DNA of 9,837 bases from Oscillospiraceae bacterium (GTDB lineage Bacteria; Bacillota; Clostridia; Oscillospirales; Ruminococcaceae): the NCBI GenBank assembly GCA_003531585.1, contig DQFX01000075.1, positions 1 through 9,837 of the forward strand, read 5' to 3'. How positions within the stretch are numbered: the stretch's first letter is position 1; each line of letters begins with the position of its first letter. Shown one piece after another: positions 1 through 7,357 of the stretch. The translations under genes and the position numbers were made by a program. A model generated the notes under the pieces. The model did no database searches, was not told the origin of the DNA, and saw only the letters and a list, made by a program, of their open reading frames with translations.

Positions 1-281
1 ACAACTCCTCCGACAGCCGGGAAAGCGCGGTACAGCTCCAGATGAGTAGGCGTGTCGCTGGAGGGCTTCCACTTGCCCTCTGCGACCTTACCCGTCGCAA
101 GCTCGACTACCACCATGTCCTCGGCGGTCATTCCCTCGTAGGGAACGCCGGAGGGCTTTATAACTATCATTCCGCTCTCGCGGTCGATGGCGGAAACATT
201 CCCCCATGTGAACGTTACAAGATTGTATTTCGGAAGCAGAAGATTGGCTTCAAGCACTTCCTGCTTTAATTTCTCTAACAT
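1..281 (-). CDS. araD: L-ribulose-5-phosphate 4-epimerase AraD, N-terminal part (cut by window edge)
   Basis: The last step of arabinose breakdown in this operon: class II aldolase-family epimerase converting L-ribulose 5-phosphate to D-xylulose 5-phosphate in the cytoplasm, with a divalent metal. The start is the ATG ending at 281, preceded by an AAGGAGA ribosome binding site. The first 93 residues are visible and begin MLEKLKQEVLEANLLLPKYN. They follow E. coli AraD closely: NLVTFTWGNVSAIDRESG (about 20-37), the IKPSGV phosphate-binding motif (about 41-46), and KPSSDTPTHLELY (about 71-83). The catalytic metal-binding histidines lie further on, outside the window. The gene begins 13 bases after the kinase stop codon, so it is in the same operon. 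The alternative, an UlaF/SgbE-type epimerase for ascorbate or xylulose degradation, is made unlikely by the araA neighbour. Confidence 0.96.
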   Translation of the reverse strand, partial: MLEKLKQEVLEANLLLPKYNLVTFTWGNVSAIDRESGMIVIKPSGVPYEGMTAEDMVVVELATGKVAEGKWKPSSDTPTHLELYRAFPAVGGV

Positions 282-294
282 TTACTTTCTCTCC

Positions 295-1869
295 TTACTT
301 TGCCGCAGCGTATTCCGCCGCAAGTCCGCGCTTGTAGTTCTCCATGAATTTCCGGAATCCCTCCGCGCCCTTTTCCTCGGGCTGTAAAGTTGTGGATTCC
401 ATGCTGCCGAACACCTCGCCGTCGAGGAACTCCGGCAGGGATTTTCCGCCGCCGCATACGGAGTAAGCCGCCAGCAGAGCCATTCCCCAGGCGCCGCCCT
501 CTCCGGCGGTCTTCATGACGGAAACCGCGCAGCCCAGACCGTCCGCAAGGAACTGCTGAGCAACTCCCTTCGTCTTGAACAGACCGCCATGTCCGGTTAT
601 TTTGTCAACGGAAACCTGCTCCTTGTCGAACAGAATATCCATGCCGAGTTTCAGCGCTGCCATCGTGGAGTATATCTCCGCGCGGAACAGGTTCGCGAGG
701 TTAAATTTGCCGTCCGGGGTGCGGAAGTACATCGGTCTGCCGTTCTCAGCGCCCGCGACAGGTTCGCCGGAAAGAAAGTTGTACACAACGGTATCGCCGC
801 AGTCCGGGTCGCCGGTCAGCGCGTGGTAATACAGCATGTCATAAAGCGCAGGCTTTGCGATGGGGTGACCGCTCAGTTCCGCAAATTCGCCGAATATCTT
901 CACCCAAGCGTCCAGCTCGGAGGAGCAGTTGTTGCAGTGAACCATCGCAACCGGAGCGCCGTCCGGGGTGGTCACTACGTCTATCTCCGGGTAGTAACCC
1001 TTCAGCGGCTTGTCAAGGACGAGCATTGCAAATATGGAAGTTCCGGCGGACACGTTGCCCGTGCGCGGGAGTACGCTGTTTGTCGCCGCCATTCCGGTGC
1101 CTGCGTCCCCCTCCGGCGGGCAGACGGGAACTCCCGGCTGGAGGTTTCCGCTCGGGTCGAGGAACTTTGCGCCCTCGGCGGTCAGCGCGGCTTCCCTTGC
1201 GCCTGCGTTGAGTACCCCGGGGAGGACTTCCAGCAGTTTCCCGGAGAATCCCTTATCAGCAAGCAGTTTATCTACCTTCGCGATGTACTCCGCATTGTAC
1301 CCGATACCGTCAACAGGGAATATTCCGGAGGCTTCGCCAATGCCGACCTGGCGCTTCCCGGTCAGCTGGTAGTGGATAAATCCTGCCAGGGTGTTGATGT
1401 GCGCAATATCCTTGACGTGCTCCTCGCCGTTCAGAACCGCCTGGTAGAGGTGCGCAATGCTCCAGCGCTGGGGAATGTTGAATCCGAGAAGTTCCGAAAG
1501 TTCGGAAGCCGCCGGCTCGGTGATGGTATTTCTCCATGTGCGGAACGGAACCAGCAGGTTGTCGTCCTTATCGAACGCCATGTAGCCGTGCATCATGCCG
1601 GATATTCCCATTGCGCCGTAGCCCGTGGGAACCACGCCGTATTTGCTCTTGACGTCCTCCGCAAGGCTTGCGTAGCAGTGCTGTAATCCGGTGGTGATGT
1701 CATCCAGGGAGTAGGTCCACACGCCGTTTTCGTAGCGGTTCTGCCAGTCGTGGCTTCCGGAAGCGACAGGCGCGAACGTGTCGTCGATGAGAACCGCCTT
1801 TATTCTGGTGGAGCCAAATTCTATGCCAAGATAGGTTTTCTTATTCTGTATTTTTTCCTGTATCGTCAT
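295..1869 (-). CDS. FGGY-family sugar kinase, probable L-ribulokinase (not of the E. coli AraB type)
   Basis: Probably phosphorylates L-ribulose to L-ribulose 5-phosphate with ATP. The function is inferred from its place between araA and araD. The start is the ATG ending at 1869 (MTIQEKIQNKK): an AGAGGTGA ribosome binding site overlaps the araA stop just upstream. A longer in-frame start at 1923 would lie inside araA and has no such site. The product is 524 residues. The FGGY actin-like fold is visible: GIEFGSTRIKAVL (15-27) for phosphate binding, GISGMMHGY (88-96), WRNT (112-115), EGDAGTG (253-259) with Asp255 the likely catalytic base, GNVSAGTSIFA (271-281), GHGGLFKT (426-433) and EGGAWGMALLAA (457-468) for nucleotide binding. 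The MMHGY segment resembles xylulokinase-type FGGY kinases more than E. coli AraB (566 residues). A non-orthologous ribulokinase called AraK has been described in Clostridium; this may be a relative, but I could not align them. A xylulokinase is the main alternative. Confidence 0.9.
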   Translation of the reverse strand: MTIQEKIQNKKTYLGIEFGSTRIKAVLIDDTFAPVASGSHDWQNRYENGVWTYSLDDITTGLQHCYASLAEDVKSKYGVVPTGYGAMGISGMMHGYMAFDKDDNLLVPFRTWRNTITEPAASELSELLGFNIPQRWSIAHLYQAVLNGEEHVKDIAHINTLAGFIHYQLTGKRQVGIGEASGIFPVDGIGYNAEYIAKVDKLLADKGFSGKLLEVLPGVLNAGAREAALTAEGAKFLDPSGNLQPGVPVCPPEGDAGTGMAATNSVLPRTGNVSAGTSIFAMLVLDKPLKGYYPEIDVVTTPDGAPVAMVHCNNCSSELDAWVKIFGEFAELSGHPIAKPALYDMLYYHALTGDPDCGDTVVYNFLSGEPVAGAENGRPMYFRTPDGKFNLANLFRAEIYSTMAALKLGMDILFDKEQVSVDKITGHGGLFKTKGVAQQFLADGLGCAVSVMKTAGEGGAWGMALLAAYSVCGGGKSLPEFLDGEVFGSMESTTLQPEEKGAEGFRKFMENYKRGLAAEYAAAK

Positions 1870-1873
1870 ACTA

Positions 1874-3340
1874 TCACCTCTTGAGAGCCGCGGCAGCGTC
1901 AAGTAATGCAAGCTGCTGCTCAAAGCTGTTTATGTCGGTCTTGTCGTCGATGACCACAAGCTCCGTATTCGTCATCTTTGCAAACAGGCGGATATCATCG
2001 ACAGTGAGCGCCGTGGAAACTACCGCATGATGTGCGCCGCCGGCGTATATCCACGCAGCCGCGCCGGTAGCGAAATCGGGCTTCAGCTTCCACATCAGTC
2101 TTGCGACAGGGAGTTTCGGCATGGGGGCAGGCTGCTTTACAAGCGTGATCTCAGCGCATACAAGACGGAATCTGTCGCCAAGGTCTATCATGGAAACCGC
2201 GATACCCTCGCCGTCAATGCCGTCGAATACAAGGCGCGCCGGGTCGGATTTCCCGCCGATACCAAGCGGGTGCACCTGAATTTCAGGCTTGTTTGCCGCG
2301 AACACCGGAGATACCTCTAGCATATGCGCCGCAAGTTCCAGCTCCTCGCCGGAAGTGAGATCGTAGGTGTAGTCCTCCATGAATCCGGTGGAACCCTTTC
2401 TTCCCTCGGACATTCTGAACAGAACCGCGCCGAGAGCCGCAGTCTTGTAGTCGCCCTCCGGACCGAAGCCCACGCCCTTTGCCATGAGATTCTGCGCCGC
2501 GATTCCGGGGAGCTGGTTCAGCCCGTGGAGATCCTGGAACGTATCGGTGAACGCGCCTATATTTTCCCGTGCGATGAACTTGTCGAGAGCCGCTTCATAT
2601 TTAGCCTGCTCGCGGACAGCGGCGATGTTGTCCGTCGCCATCGTGTACTTTTCGGTGTATTCAGCCATTTTAGCGTCTATCTCGGATTCGGTAACGCTGT
2701 CGGCGATCTCCACTACGTCGCCTATACCGTAGTAGTTCACGTTCCAGCCGAAGCGTATCTCGCTTTCAACGCGGTCGCCGTCAGTGACTGCGACATCACG
2801 CATATTGTTTCCAAGCATTGCAACTCTCAAAGTCCTGCTGAAAGATACTGCGGAAGCCGCATGAGCGAATCTGCGGATCTTCTCTATAACGTCCTCGTGC
2901 TGATAGTAGCCTGCAACGACCTCGCGCTTAATGCCGAGCCTTGTGCAGATGAACCCGAACTCGCGGTCGCCGTGCGCAGACTGGTTGAGGTTCATGAAGT
3001 CCATGTCGATGCTGTCGTAGGGGAGCTTCTCGTTGAACTGCGTATGCAGGTGGAGCATTGGCTTTTTCAGAGCTTTCAGCGCTCTTATCCACATCTTGGC
3101 GGGCGAGAACGTGTGCATCCACATGATAACGCCTATGCACTCCCTGTCGGAGGAGGCGCGCACGCAGATGTCCTCGGCTTCGTCGGCGGTCTTTACCACC
3201 GGCTGGAATATGACTTCCGCGATGTCCGAGAGCTTTTCGTTCAGGAAATCAGCCATCTTGGCGCTGTCCCTGGCAGCCTGCGCGAGGGTCTCCTCGCCGT
3301 AAAGATCCTGGCTTCCGGTAACAAAGTATATCTTGTTCAT
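1874..3340 (-). CDS. araA: L-arabinose isomerase AraA
   Basis: Cytoplasmic, metal-dependent (Mn2+) isomerase converting L-arabinose to L-ribulose, the committed step of the pathway. The 488 residues match the full length of the family (about 500 in E. coli). The ATG ending at 3340 has an AAGGAGAA ribosome binding site seven bases upstream. Family motifs run the length of the protein: VTGSQDLYG (7-15), MHTFSPAKMW (75-84), HTQFNEKLP (99-107), DSIDMDFMNLNQSAHGDREFG (109-129), NNMRDVAVTDGDRV (178-191), EDLHGL-like QDLHGLNQLPG (269-279), PEGDYKTAALG (294-304), GFMEDYTYDL (319-328), HMLEV (339-343), GIGGKSDPARL (360-370) and GGAHHAV (434-440). The expected metal ligands Glu295, Glu322, His339 and the His437/His438 pair are all present with E. 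coli-like spacing. Four bases separate its stop from the kinase start, so the two are probably translationally coupled. Confidence 0.98.
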   Translation of the reverse strand: MNKIYFVTGSQDLYGEETLAQAARDSAKMADFLNEKLSDIAEVIFQPVVKTADEAEDICVRASSDRECIGVIMWMHTFSPAKMWIRALKALKKPMLHLHTQFNEKLPYDSIDMDFMNLNQSAHGDREFGFICTRLGIKREVVAGYYQHEDVIEKIRRFAHAASAVSFSRTLRVAMLGNNMRDVAVTDGDRVESEIRFGWNVNYYGIGDVVEIADSVTESEIDAKMAEYTEKYTMATDNIAAVREQAKYEAALDKFIARENIGAFTDTFQDLHGLNQLPGIAAQNLMAKGVGFGPEGDYKTAALGAVLFRMSEGRKGSTGFMEDYTYDLTSGEELELAAHMLEVSPVFAANKPEIQVHPLGIGGKSDPARLVFDGIDGEGIAVSMIDLGDRFRLVCAEITLVKQPAPMPKLPVARLMWKLKPDFATGAAAWIYAGGAHHAVVSTALTVDDIRLFAKMTNTELVVIDDKTDINSFEQQLALLDAAAALKR

Positions 3341-3360
3341 AATAATTCTCCTTCACAGAA

Positions 3361-3392
3361 AAGCCGCACCGAACAAGTATTCAGCGCGGCTT
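3361..3392 (-). terminator. Stem-loop between the transporter genes and araA: weak terminator or processing site
   Basis: Starts four bases after the permease stop codon. Read on the minus strand, AAGCCGC pairs with GCGGCTT, and the helix continues through G·T, C-G, T·G, G-C, A-T and A-T to a six-base TACTTG loop: 13 pairs, two of them wobble. It is followed by only four T in a row (TTTTCT) and then by the araA ribosome binding site. With so short a U tract it probably terminates incompletely, or sets an mRNA end and so the ratio of transporter to enzyme message. This is inference from structure; araA has no clear promoter of its own here. Confidence 0.6.
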
Positions 3393-3396
3393 GTGT

Positions 3397-4434
3397 TTAT
3401 GCCTTTTTCTTGTTCTTTCTGGAAAGAACAACGCTCTGGATAACAAGGAACAGGCAGATCATTGCCGCAACGGTAATATTCGTCCACCATGCGTCGTCAA
3501 GTCCGAGGGAGGAAACGATGTTCTTTATCGTACTCAGCGAGATGACGCCGAACAGCGTTCCTATGATGTTGCCCGAACCGCCGGAGAGCATCGTGCCGCC
3601 GATGATGGAGGAAGCGATCGCGTTCATCTCGGCTCCGCTTGCATGGGAGGGTGAACCGGAGCCGACATGAAGGAAGTAAACAAAGCCGCCTATACCTGCG
3701 AGCACTCCGCACATCAGGTAAGCGAAGAACTTTGTGCGCTTGACGTTGATGCCGAGCATATTTGCGCTCTGGCTGTTGCCGCCGATAGCGTAGAAACCGC
3801 GTCCGAGCCTGCCCCACTTGAGGAACACGAACAGTATCGCAACTATCAGCAGCGCGACTACCACGCCTATTTCTATGTACGCCGGAACAAATACGCCATG
3901 CTTGTTGGTGGAACCTATTCCGGGGAGTGAAATTCTTGTTTCCTTGAGTGCTTGGAATTCTTCGTTCTCAACGTTGAACTGCGTTGCGTTGACGATGGTG
4001 GTCATGCCCTTTGCGAAGAACATTCCCGCCAGCGTTACGATGAACGGCTGTATCTCCAGATACGCTATCAGATAACCCTGAACAAGTCCGAAAGCGGTGC
4101 CTATTCCAAGGGCTATGAGAACAGAGGTGACTACATTGCCCCCGCCGTAGTCGAGGTTCATTGCGCAGCACATACATACCAGCGCCGTAACAGCGCCGAC
4201 CGAGATGTCGATACCGCCGGTTATCATTACAAGGCTCATTCCGCAGGAGAGGATTATCAGAGCCGCGTTTTCGTTGAGTATGTTGAAGAAGGTCTGCACC
4301 TTCGTGAAGCCGGAGCCGATGAACGCCACTGCGCAGATATACATTACAACGAATATCGCAATGGTGATGACCAGAAGCAGATTAGAGTCAGATAATCTCC
4401 GTGAACTGCCGTTGGCGTTTTTCAGAAATTTCAT
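3397..4434 (-). CDS. yjfF: ABC sugar transporter permease, YjfF type
   Basis: Second of two integral membrane subunits of a carbohydrate ABC importer (BPD_transp_2 / RbsC-like family), 345 residues. About nine hydrophobic segments are seen, roughly at 18-40, 57-75, 78-92, 101-120, 130-148, 185-206, 238-258, 288-305 and 317-337. The resemblance to E. coli YjfF, the last gene of the galactofuranose operon ytfQRT-yjfF, is specific: FNILNENAALIILSCGMS (50-67), GGIDISVGAV (73-82), PFIVTLAGMFFAKGM (130-144), YAIGGNSQSANMLGI (215-229), the cytoplasmic loop IASSIIGGTMLSGGSGN (273-289) that should contact the ATPase, and the WWTNI (316-320) end. The tail is basic (SRKNKKKA), as expected for the cytoplasmic side. 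The ATG ending at 4434 is preceded by GGAGG, which lies in the last codons of the upstream permease; only one base separates that stop from this start. Substrate is inferred from context to be arabinose. Confidence 0.92.
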   Translation of the reverse strand: MKFLKNANGSSRRLSDSNLLLVITIAIFVVMYICAVAFIGSGFTKVQTFFNILNENAALIILSCGMSLVMITGGIDISVGAVTALVCMCCAMNLDYGGGNVVTSVLIALGIGTAFGLVQGYLIAYLEIQPFIVTLAGMFFAKGMTTIVNATQFNVENEEFQALKETRISLPGIGSTNKHGVFVPAYIEIGVVVALLIVAILFVFLKWGRLGRGFYAIGGNSQSANMLGINVKRTKFFAYLMCGVLAGIGGFVYFLHVGSGSPSHASGAEMNAIASSIIGGTMLSGGSGNIIGTLFGVISLSTIKNIVSSLGLDDAWWTNITVAAMICLFLVIQSVVLSRKNKKKA

Positions 4435-4435
4435 A

Positions 4436-5542
4436 CTAATTCGCCTCCTTGACGGGATTTCTGCGGGAAGCTATCTTCTTGCGGAAAGCTGCGAGCTTGT
4501 TTCGTACAGTGGGAGCGCTGAGAACTACCAGGATAATTACTACTACCGCCTTGTATGCGGGGAGCGCGGTAGGAGCTACCTGGAACTTATAAAGAGTTGT
4601 CGTCAGGAACTGGATAACATAAGCGCCGAGTATCGAGGACGCCATGTTGAACTTGCCGCCGCTGAGGGCGTTTCCGCCGAGTGCTACCGCAAGGATAGCG
4701 TCCATCTCGATGTCCTTTGCAACTACCGAGTAGTTGATGGAGGAGATACGGCTGACCTTGATGAAGCCTGCGACTGCAACGCACAGACCAAGTATGACGT
4801 AGGTCATGAACTTGATGCGCGCAGGGTTCAGACCGTTAAGTCTGGAGGATTCGGAGTTTATGCCGACCGCCTGGGTGAAAAGTCCCAGCTTTGTGAACCG
4901 GAGCACCAGAGCAATGATTATAATGCATATCGCCGCAATGAATATCGGGGTCGGAAGCGGCAGTCCGGGAATGAAGTTGCCGAACCAGCCGAAGCTCTCA
5001 TCATTGATGACGGGGAGCTGATTGTTGTTTATCCATGCCGCGATGGAACGTCCTGCTGTGAATAGGATAAGCGTTGCGACCATCGGCTGTATCTTGAAGT
5101 AAGCCACCAGGGCGCCGTTGAACGCACCAAGGAGCATTGATACGACAACGCAGGCGAGGAATGCAACGATTATCGGCGCATGGAGCGCAGCCGGGCTGAC
5201 TTCGCCGCCGCAGAGGACTCTCAGAACAACGCTGCCCGCGACCGCGATAGTCGCGCCAACGCTGATATCCTGTCCGCCGGAGGCTGACGTTACCAGCGTC
5301 ATGCCGATAGCAAGTATCGCAAGCTCCGAAGCGTTGTCGAGTATCGTGATGATGTTGCCCGAAATTACCATATCGCCGGCGCTGTTCGGAGCATATTTGA
5401 TCGCGAAGAACGAAGGGTCAGCGATCAGGTTGAACAGCACCAGTATCAGCAGCGCTGCCAGCGGAATAAAGATCTGATTCCTGACCGCTCTTTTCAGAAA
5501 AGCAAGGAACTTGTTCCCGCCTGTTTTTTCAAGCGTTTTCAT
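4436..5542 (-). CDS. ytfT: ABC sugar transporter permease, YtfT type
   Basis: First of the two membrane subunits, 368 residues, same RbsC-like permease family as its neighbour. Family marks: AILAIGMTLVTSASGGQDISV (75-95), the FKIQPMVATLILFTAGRSIA segment (149-168), GINSESSRLNGLNPARIKFM (227-246) and the ATPase-contact loop ILAVALGGNALSGGKFNMASS (283-303). It lies second after the ATPase, as ytfT does in E. coli. Start choice: a GTG at 5554 would extend the protein by four residues, but that GTG is part of the AGGAGGTGA ribosome binding site, so the ATG ending at 5542 is preferred. With that start the gene overlaps the end of the ATPase gene by 14 bases, suggesting translational coupling and a fixed subunit ratio. 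The two permeases differ clearly in sequence, so the membrane core is probably a heterodimer rather than the homodimer of the ribose system. Confidence 0.92.
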   Translation of the reverse strand: MKTLEKTGGNKFLAFLKRAVRNQIFIPLAALLILVLFNLIADPSFFAIKYAPNSAGDMVISGNIITILDNASELAILAIGMTLVTSASGGQDISVGATIAVAGSVVLRVLCGGEVSPAALHAPIIVAFLACVVVSMLLGAFNGALVAYFKIQPMVATLILFTAGRSIAAWINNNQLPVINDESFGWFGNFIPGLPLPTPIFIAAICIIIIALVLRFTKLGLFTQAVGINSESSRLNGLNPARIKFMTYVILGLCVAVAGFIKVSRISSINYSVVAKDIEMDAILAVALGGNALSGGKFNMASSILGAYVIQFLTTTLYKFQVAPTALPAYKAVVVIILVVLSAPTVRNKLAAFRKKIASRRNPVKEAN

Positions 5543-7061
5543 GAACCTTTTCACCTCCTGCGATCGTTTCCATTATCTTGGACTGGTTCAGGTCGGAGCC
5601 GGTAAGCTCGCCTGCGGTCTTTCTGTCGCGCATTACTATAAGTCTTGAACATACGTTCAGCATTTCGTCTATCTCAGAGGAGATGAACGTTACGCTCTTG
5701 CCCTCGGCGGCGAGTTTGAGCACCAGCTTCTGTATCTCGAGCTTGGTGCCGACGTCGATACCTCTTGTGGGTTCGTCGAGGATAAGGTATACAGGGTTCG
5801 CAAGAAGCCACCTTGCGAGGATAACTTTCTGCTGATTACCGCCGGAAAGCGACTTTATCGGCGTATCCGGGGAAGCCGTCTTTATTTCCAGCAGCTTTAT
5901 GTACTCGTCGGCATATTTCGCGGCGTCCGCCTTGGATATCGGCCGGAACATTCCGCGCATTACCTGGAGCGCAAGGATTATGTTATCCTTGACGGACAGG
6001 TCGCCGATTATACCATCGTGCTTTCTGTCCTCCGGGAGGTAGCTTATGCCGTGCTTCATTGCGTCAAGCGGCTTTCTTATCCTGACGGGCTTGCCGTTCA
6101 TTTTGACTGTGCCGCCGGTTATGCTGTCCGCACCGAATATCGCACGGACGGATTCGCTTCGGCCAGAGCCGAGAAGTCCGGTGAAGCCGTTTACCTCGCC
6201 CTTTCTTATTGAGAAGTTGAAAGGCGCTATGCCGGCGCTGCTGACAAGTCCCTCAGCCTCGAATACCGGAGCCTCGCCATTTGTCTCCTGCTCGACTTCG
6301 TGGGGCTTGTCCATGTCGGACAGCTTGTTGAGGTCCTTACCGAGCATTTTTGAAACCAGCTCGACTTTCGGAAGATCCGCCGCATTGTACTCGCCTTCGA
6401 ATCTGCCGTCGCGCAGTACCGTTATCTTGTCACAGACTGCGTAAACCTGGTCGAGGAAGTGCGTTACGAATATTATTCCAACGCCGCGGCTCTTGAGGTC
6501 GAGCATGAGCTTGAACAGCTTCTCAACTTCCTGCTCGTCGAGGGAGGAAGTCGGCTCGTCCAGGATAAGCACCTTGCAGTCCATATCGACCGCACGGGCT
6601 ATCGCGACCATCTGCTGCACCGCGAGGGAGCAGCTTCCGAGCTGCTGATTCGGCCTTGCCGGGATATCGAGCGATTCCAGAAGCTTTCCGGCGTCCGAAT
6701 ACATCTTCTTCCATTTGGTGAAAGCGCCCTTTGATCTGCCGATGTACATATTCTCGGCGACCGTCAGGTTCGGGCAGAGTGTGATCTCCTGGTAAACCGT
6801 GCTTATTCCGGCTTTCTGGGCGTCCTGTGTCGATCTTATAACGACAGGCTCAGGATTGCCGGACATATAGATATTGCCGCCGTCCTTTTCGTATACACCG
6901 GTGAGTACTTTTATAAGTGTGGATTTACCAGCGCCGTTCTCGCCCATCAGCGCGTGTATTTCGCCCTTTCGCAGTGTGAATTCAACGTTCTGGAGCGCTT
7001 TCACACCGGGGAATTCCTTACATATGCCCTCTAGCCTGAGAACAACATTTTCATCACGCAT
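5529..7061 (-). CDS. ytfR: ABC sugar importer ATPase with two nucleotide-binding domains, YtfR type
   Basis: Energises the importer from the cytoplasmic face; 510 residues, the usual size for RbsA/AraG/MglA/YtfR two-domain ATPases. The ATG ending at 7061 has GGAGG eight bases upstream; a further ATG at 7097 would add 12 residues but lacks such a site. Domain 1: Walker A GENGAGKST (40-48), Q-loop VYQE (89-92), signature SLAVQQMVAIARA (145-157), Walker B VLILDEP (164-170), switch His201. Domain 2: a degenerate Walker A, GLLGSGRSE (295-303), with no GKS/T, as is normal for this family; an intact signature LSGGNQQK (405-412) and Walker B YLILDEP (425-431). One ATP site is therefore probably non-hydrolytic. 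The signature-1 region with AVQQMVAIARAVD, followed by KVLILDEPTSSLD, resembles YtfR more than AraG or RbsA. It stands 296 bases after the binding-protein gene, with stem-loops between. Confidence 0.94.
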   Translation of the reverse strand: MRDENVVLRLEGICKEFPGVKALQNVEFTLRKGEIHALMGENGAGKSTLIKVLTGVYEKDGGNIYMSGNPEPVVIRSTQDAQKAGISTVYQEITLCPNLTVAENMYIGRSKGAFTKWKKMYSDAGKLLESLDIPARPNQQLGSCSLAVQQMVAIARAVDMDCKVLILDEPTSSLDEQEVEKLFKLMLDLKSRGVGIIFVTHFLDQVYAVCDKITVLRDGRFEGEYNAADLPKVELVSKMLGKDLNKLSDMDKPHEVEQETNGEAPVFEAEGLVSSAGIAPFNFSIRKGEVNGFTGLLGSGRSESVRAIFGADSITGGTVKMNGKPVRIRKPLDAMKHGISYLPEDRKHDGIIGDLSVKDNIILALQVMRGMFRPISKADAAKYADEYIKLLEIKTASPDTPIKSLSGGNQQKVILARWLLANPVYLILDEPTRGIDVGTKLEIQKLVLKLAAEGKSVTFISSEIDEMLNVCSRLIVMRDRKTAGELTGSDLNQSKIMETIAGGEKVHENA

Positions 7062-7156
7062 TGTCTTCGCCTCCGGTTGTTTATGGCAATACCGCATAAT
7101 TATTGTCGTACGATTGCGCAGTCAGATTTTTTGCCAGGTTGTACAATGAGGACGCC

Positions 7157-7174
7157 GCAAGGCTGTCGCCTTGC
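7157..7174 (-). other. Short 7-bp stem-loop in the spacer
   Basis: GCAAGGC and GCCTTGC pair perfectly around a four-base loop (GACA on the minus strand). No T run follows on either strand, so it is not an intrinsic terminator. It may act in RNA stability, or be part of a small repeat element. Confidence 0.5.
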
Positions 7175-7267
7175 AAGGACGAATTGTGCAAGATGGCGAA
7201 AAAGATGCAAGCAAGCGTGCGGCAAAGGCGTTAGCCGTTAATTGTGTGGTGTTGCCTCAGTTAACAG

Positions 7268-7312
7268 AACGGTCCGATACAAGGGATATGCTATCCATCA
7301 TATCGGACCGTT
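7268..7312 (-). terminator. Two-part stem-loop after the binding-protein gene: partial terminator or 3'-end stabiliser
   Basis: A perfect 12-bp outer helix (AACGGTCCGATA with TATCGGACCGTT) encloses a small internal loop and a perfect 5-bp inner helix (GGATA/TATCC) around a three-base loop. It starts 46 bases past the binding-protein stop codon. On the minus strand it is followed by CTGTTAAC rather than a T run, so full intrinsic termination is unlikely. Stable stem-loops at this place, between a binding-protein gene and its membrane partners, are known from maltose- and ribose-type operons to set unequal expression. Its role here is inferred. Confidence 0.65.
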
Positions 7313-7357
7313 TCCGTCATGGCTGATCAGCTGATTCAGCTAGGCTGTTCAGAACGA

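Larger units (their letters stand above)
7062..7357 (-). other. 296-base structured spacer between binding-protein and ATPase genes
   Basis: No convincing gene. From the binding-protein stop leftwards it holds overlapping GCTGA/TCAGC dyads (7322-7340), a long two-part stem-loop (7268-7312), and a stretch with five GCAAG copies (7157, 7173, 7188, 7207, 7211). It also holds a 7-bp stem with a four-base loop (7157-7174), two AATTGTG copies (7182, 7240) and a TTGTACAA palindrome (7139-7146). The last 20 or so bases carry the ATPase ribosome binding site. No credible internal promoter was found. The likely role is to lower expression of the membrane and ATPase genes relative to the abundant binding protein, by partial termination or by protecting the 3' end of a processed message. 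Confidence 0.6.

Noticed and set aside
295..609. Degenerate second Walker A of the ATPase and the absent C-terminus of AraD as signs of pseudogenes
   Set aside because: The degenerate site (at 5529-7061) is normal for this ATPase family, and AraD is simply cut by the window edge at base 1; no internal stops or frameshifts were seen in any gene here.
589..1686. A 365-codon open frame on the plus strand inside the kinase gene
   Set aside because: It lies antisense to a well-conserved FGGY kinase, has no ribosome binding site, and its translation has no recognisable domain. GC-rich third codon positions on the real strand remove stops from this frame.
1870..1923. Eighteen-residue N-terminal extension of the kinase
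   Set aside because: It would overlap the end of araA by about 50 bases without a ribosome binding site, while the ATG ending at 1869 has a good one and gives the normal FGGY N-terminus.
2324..3670. A 448-codon open frame on the plus strand across araA and the end of the YjfF-type permease
   Set aside because: It spans two real genes and the hairpin between them, and its translation has no family features. It is an antisense shadow.
4205..5065. A 286-codon plus-strand open frame crossing both permease genes
   Set aside because: It runs antisense across the junction of two membrane proteins and looks hydrophilic and charged because it is the complement of hydrophobic codons. There is no start signal.
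5543..5554. GTG start four codons upstream for the YtfT-type permease
   Set aside because: The GTG is inside the AGGAGGTGA ribosome binding site that serves the ATG ending at 5542, so it cannot easily be the start.
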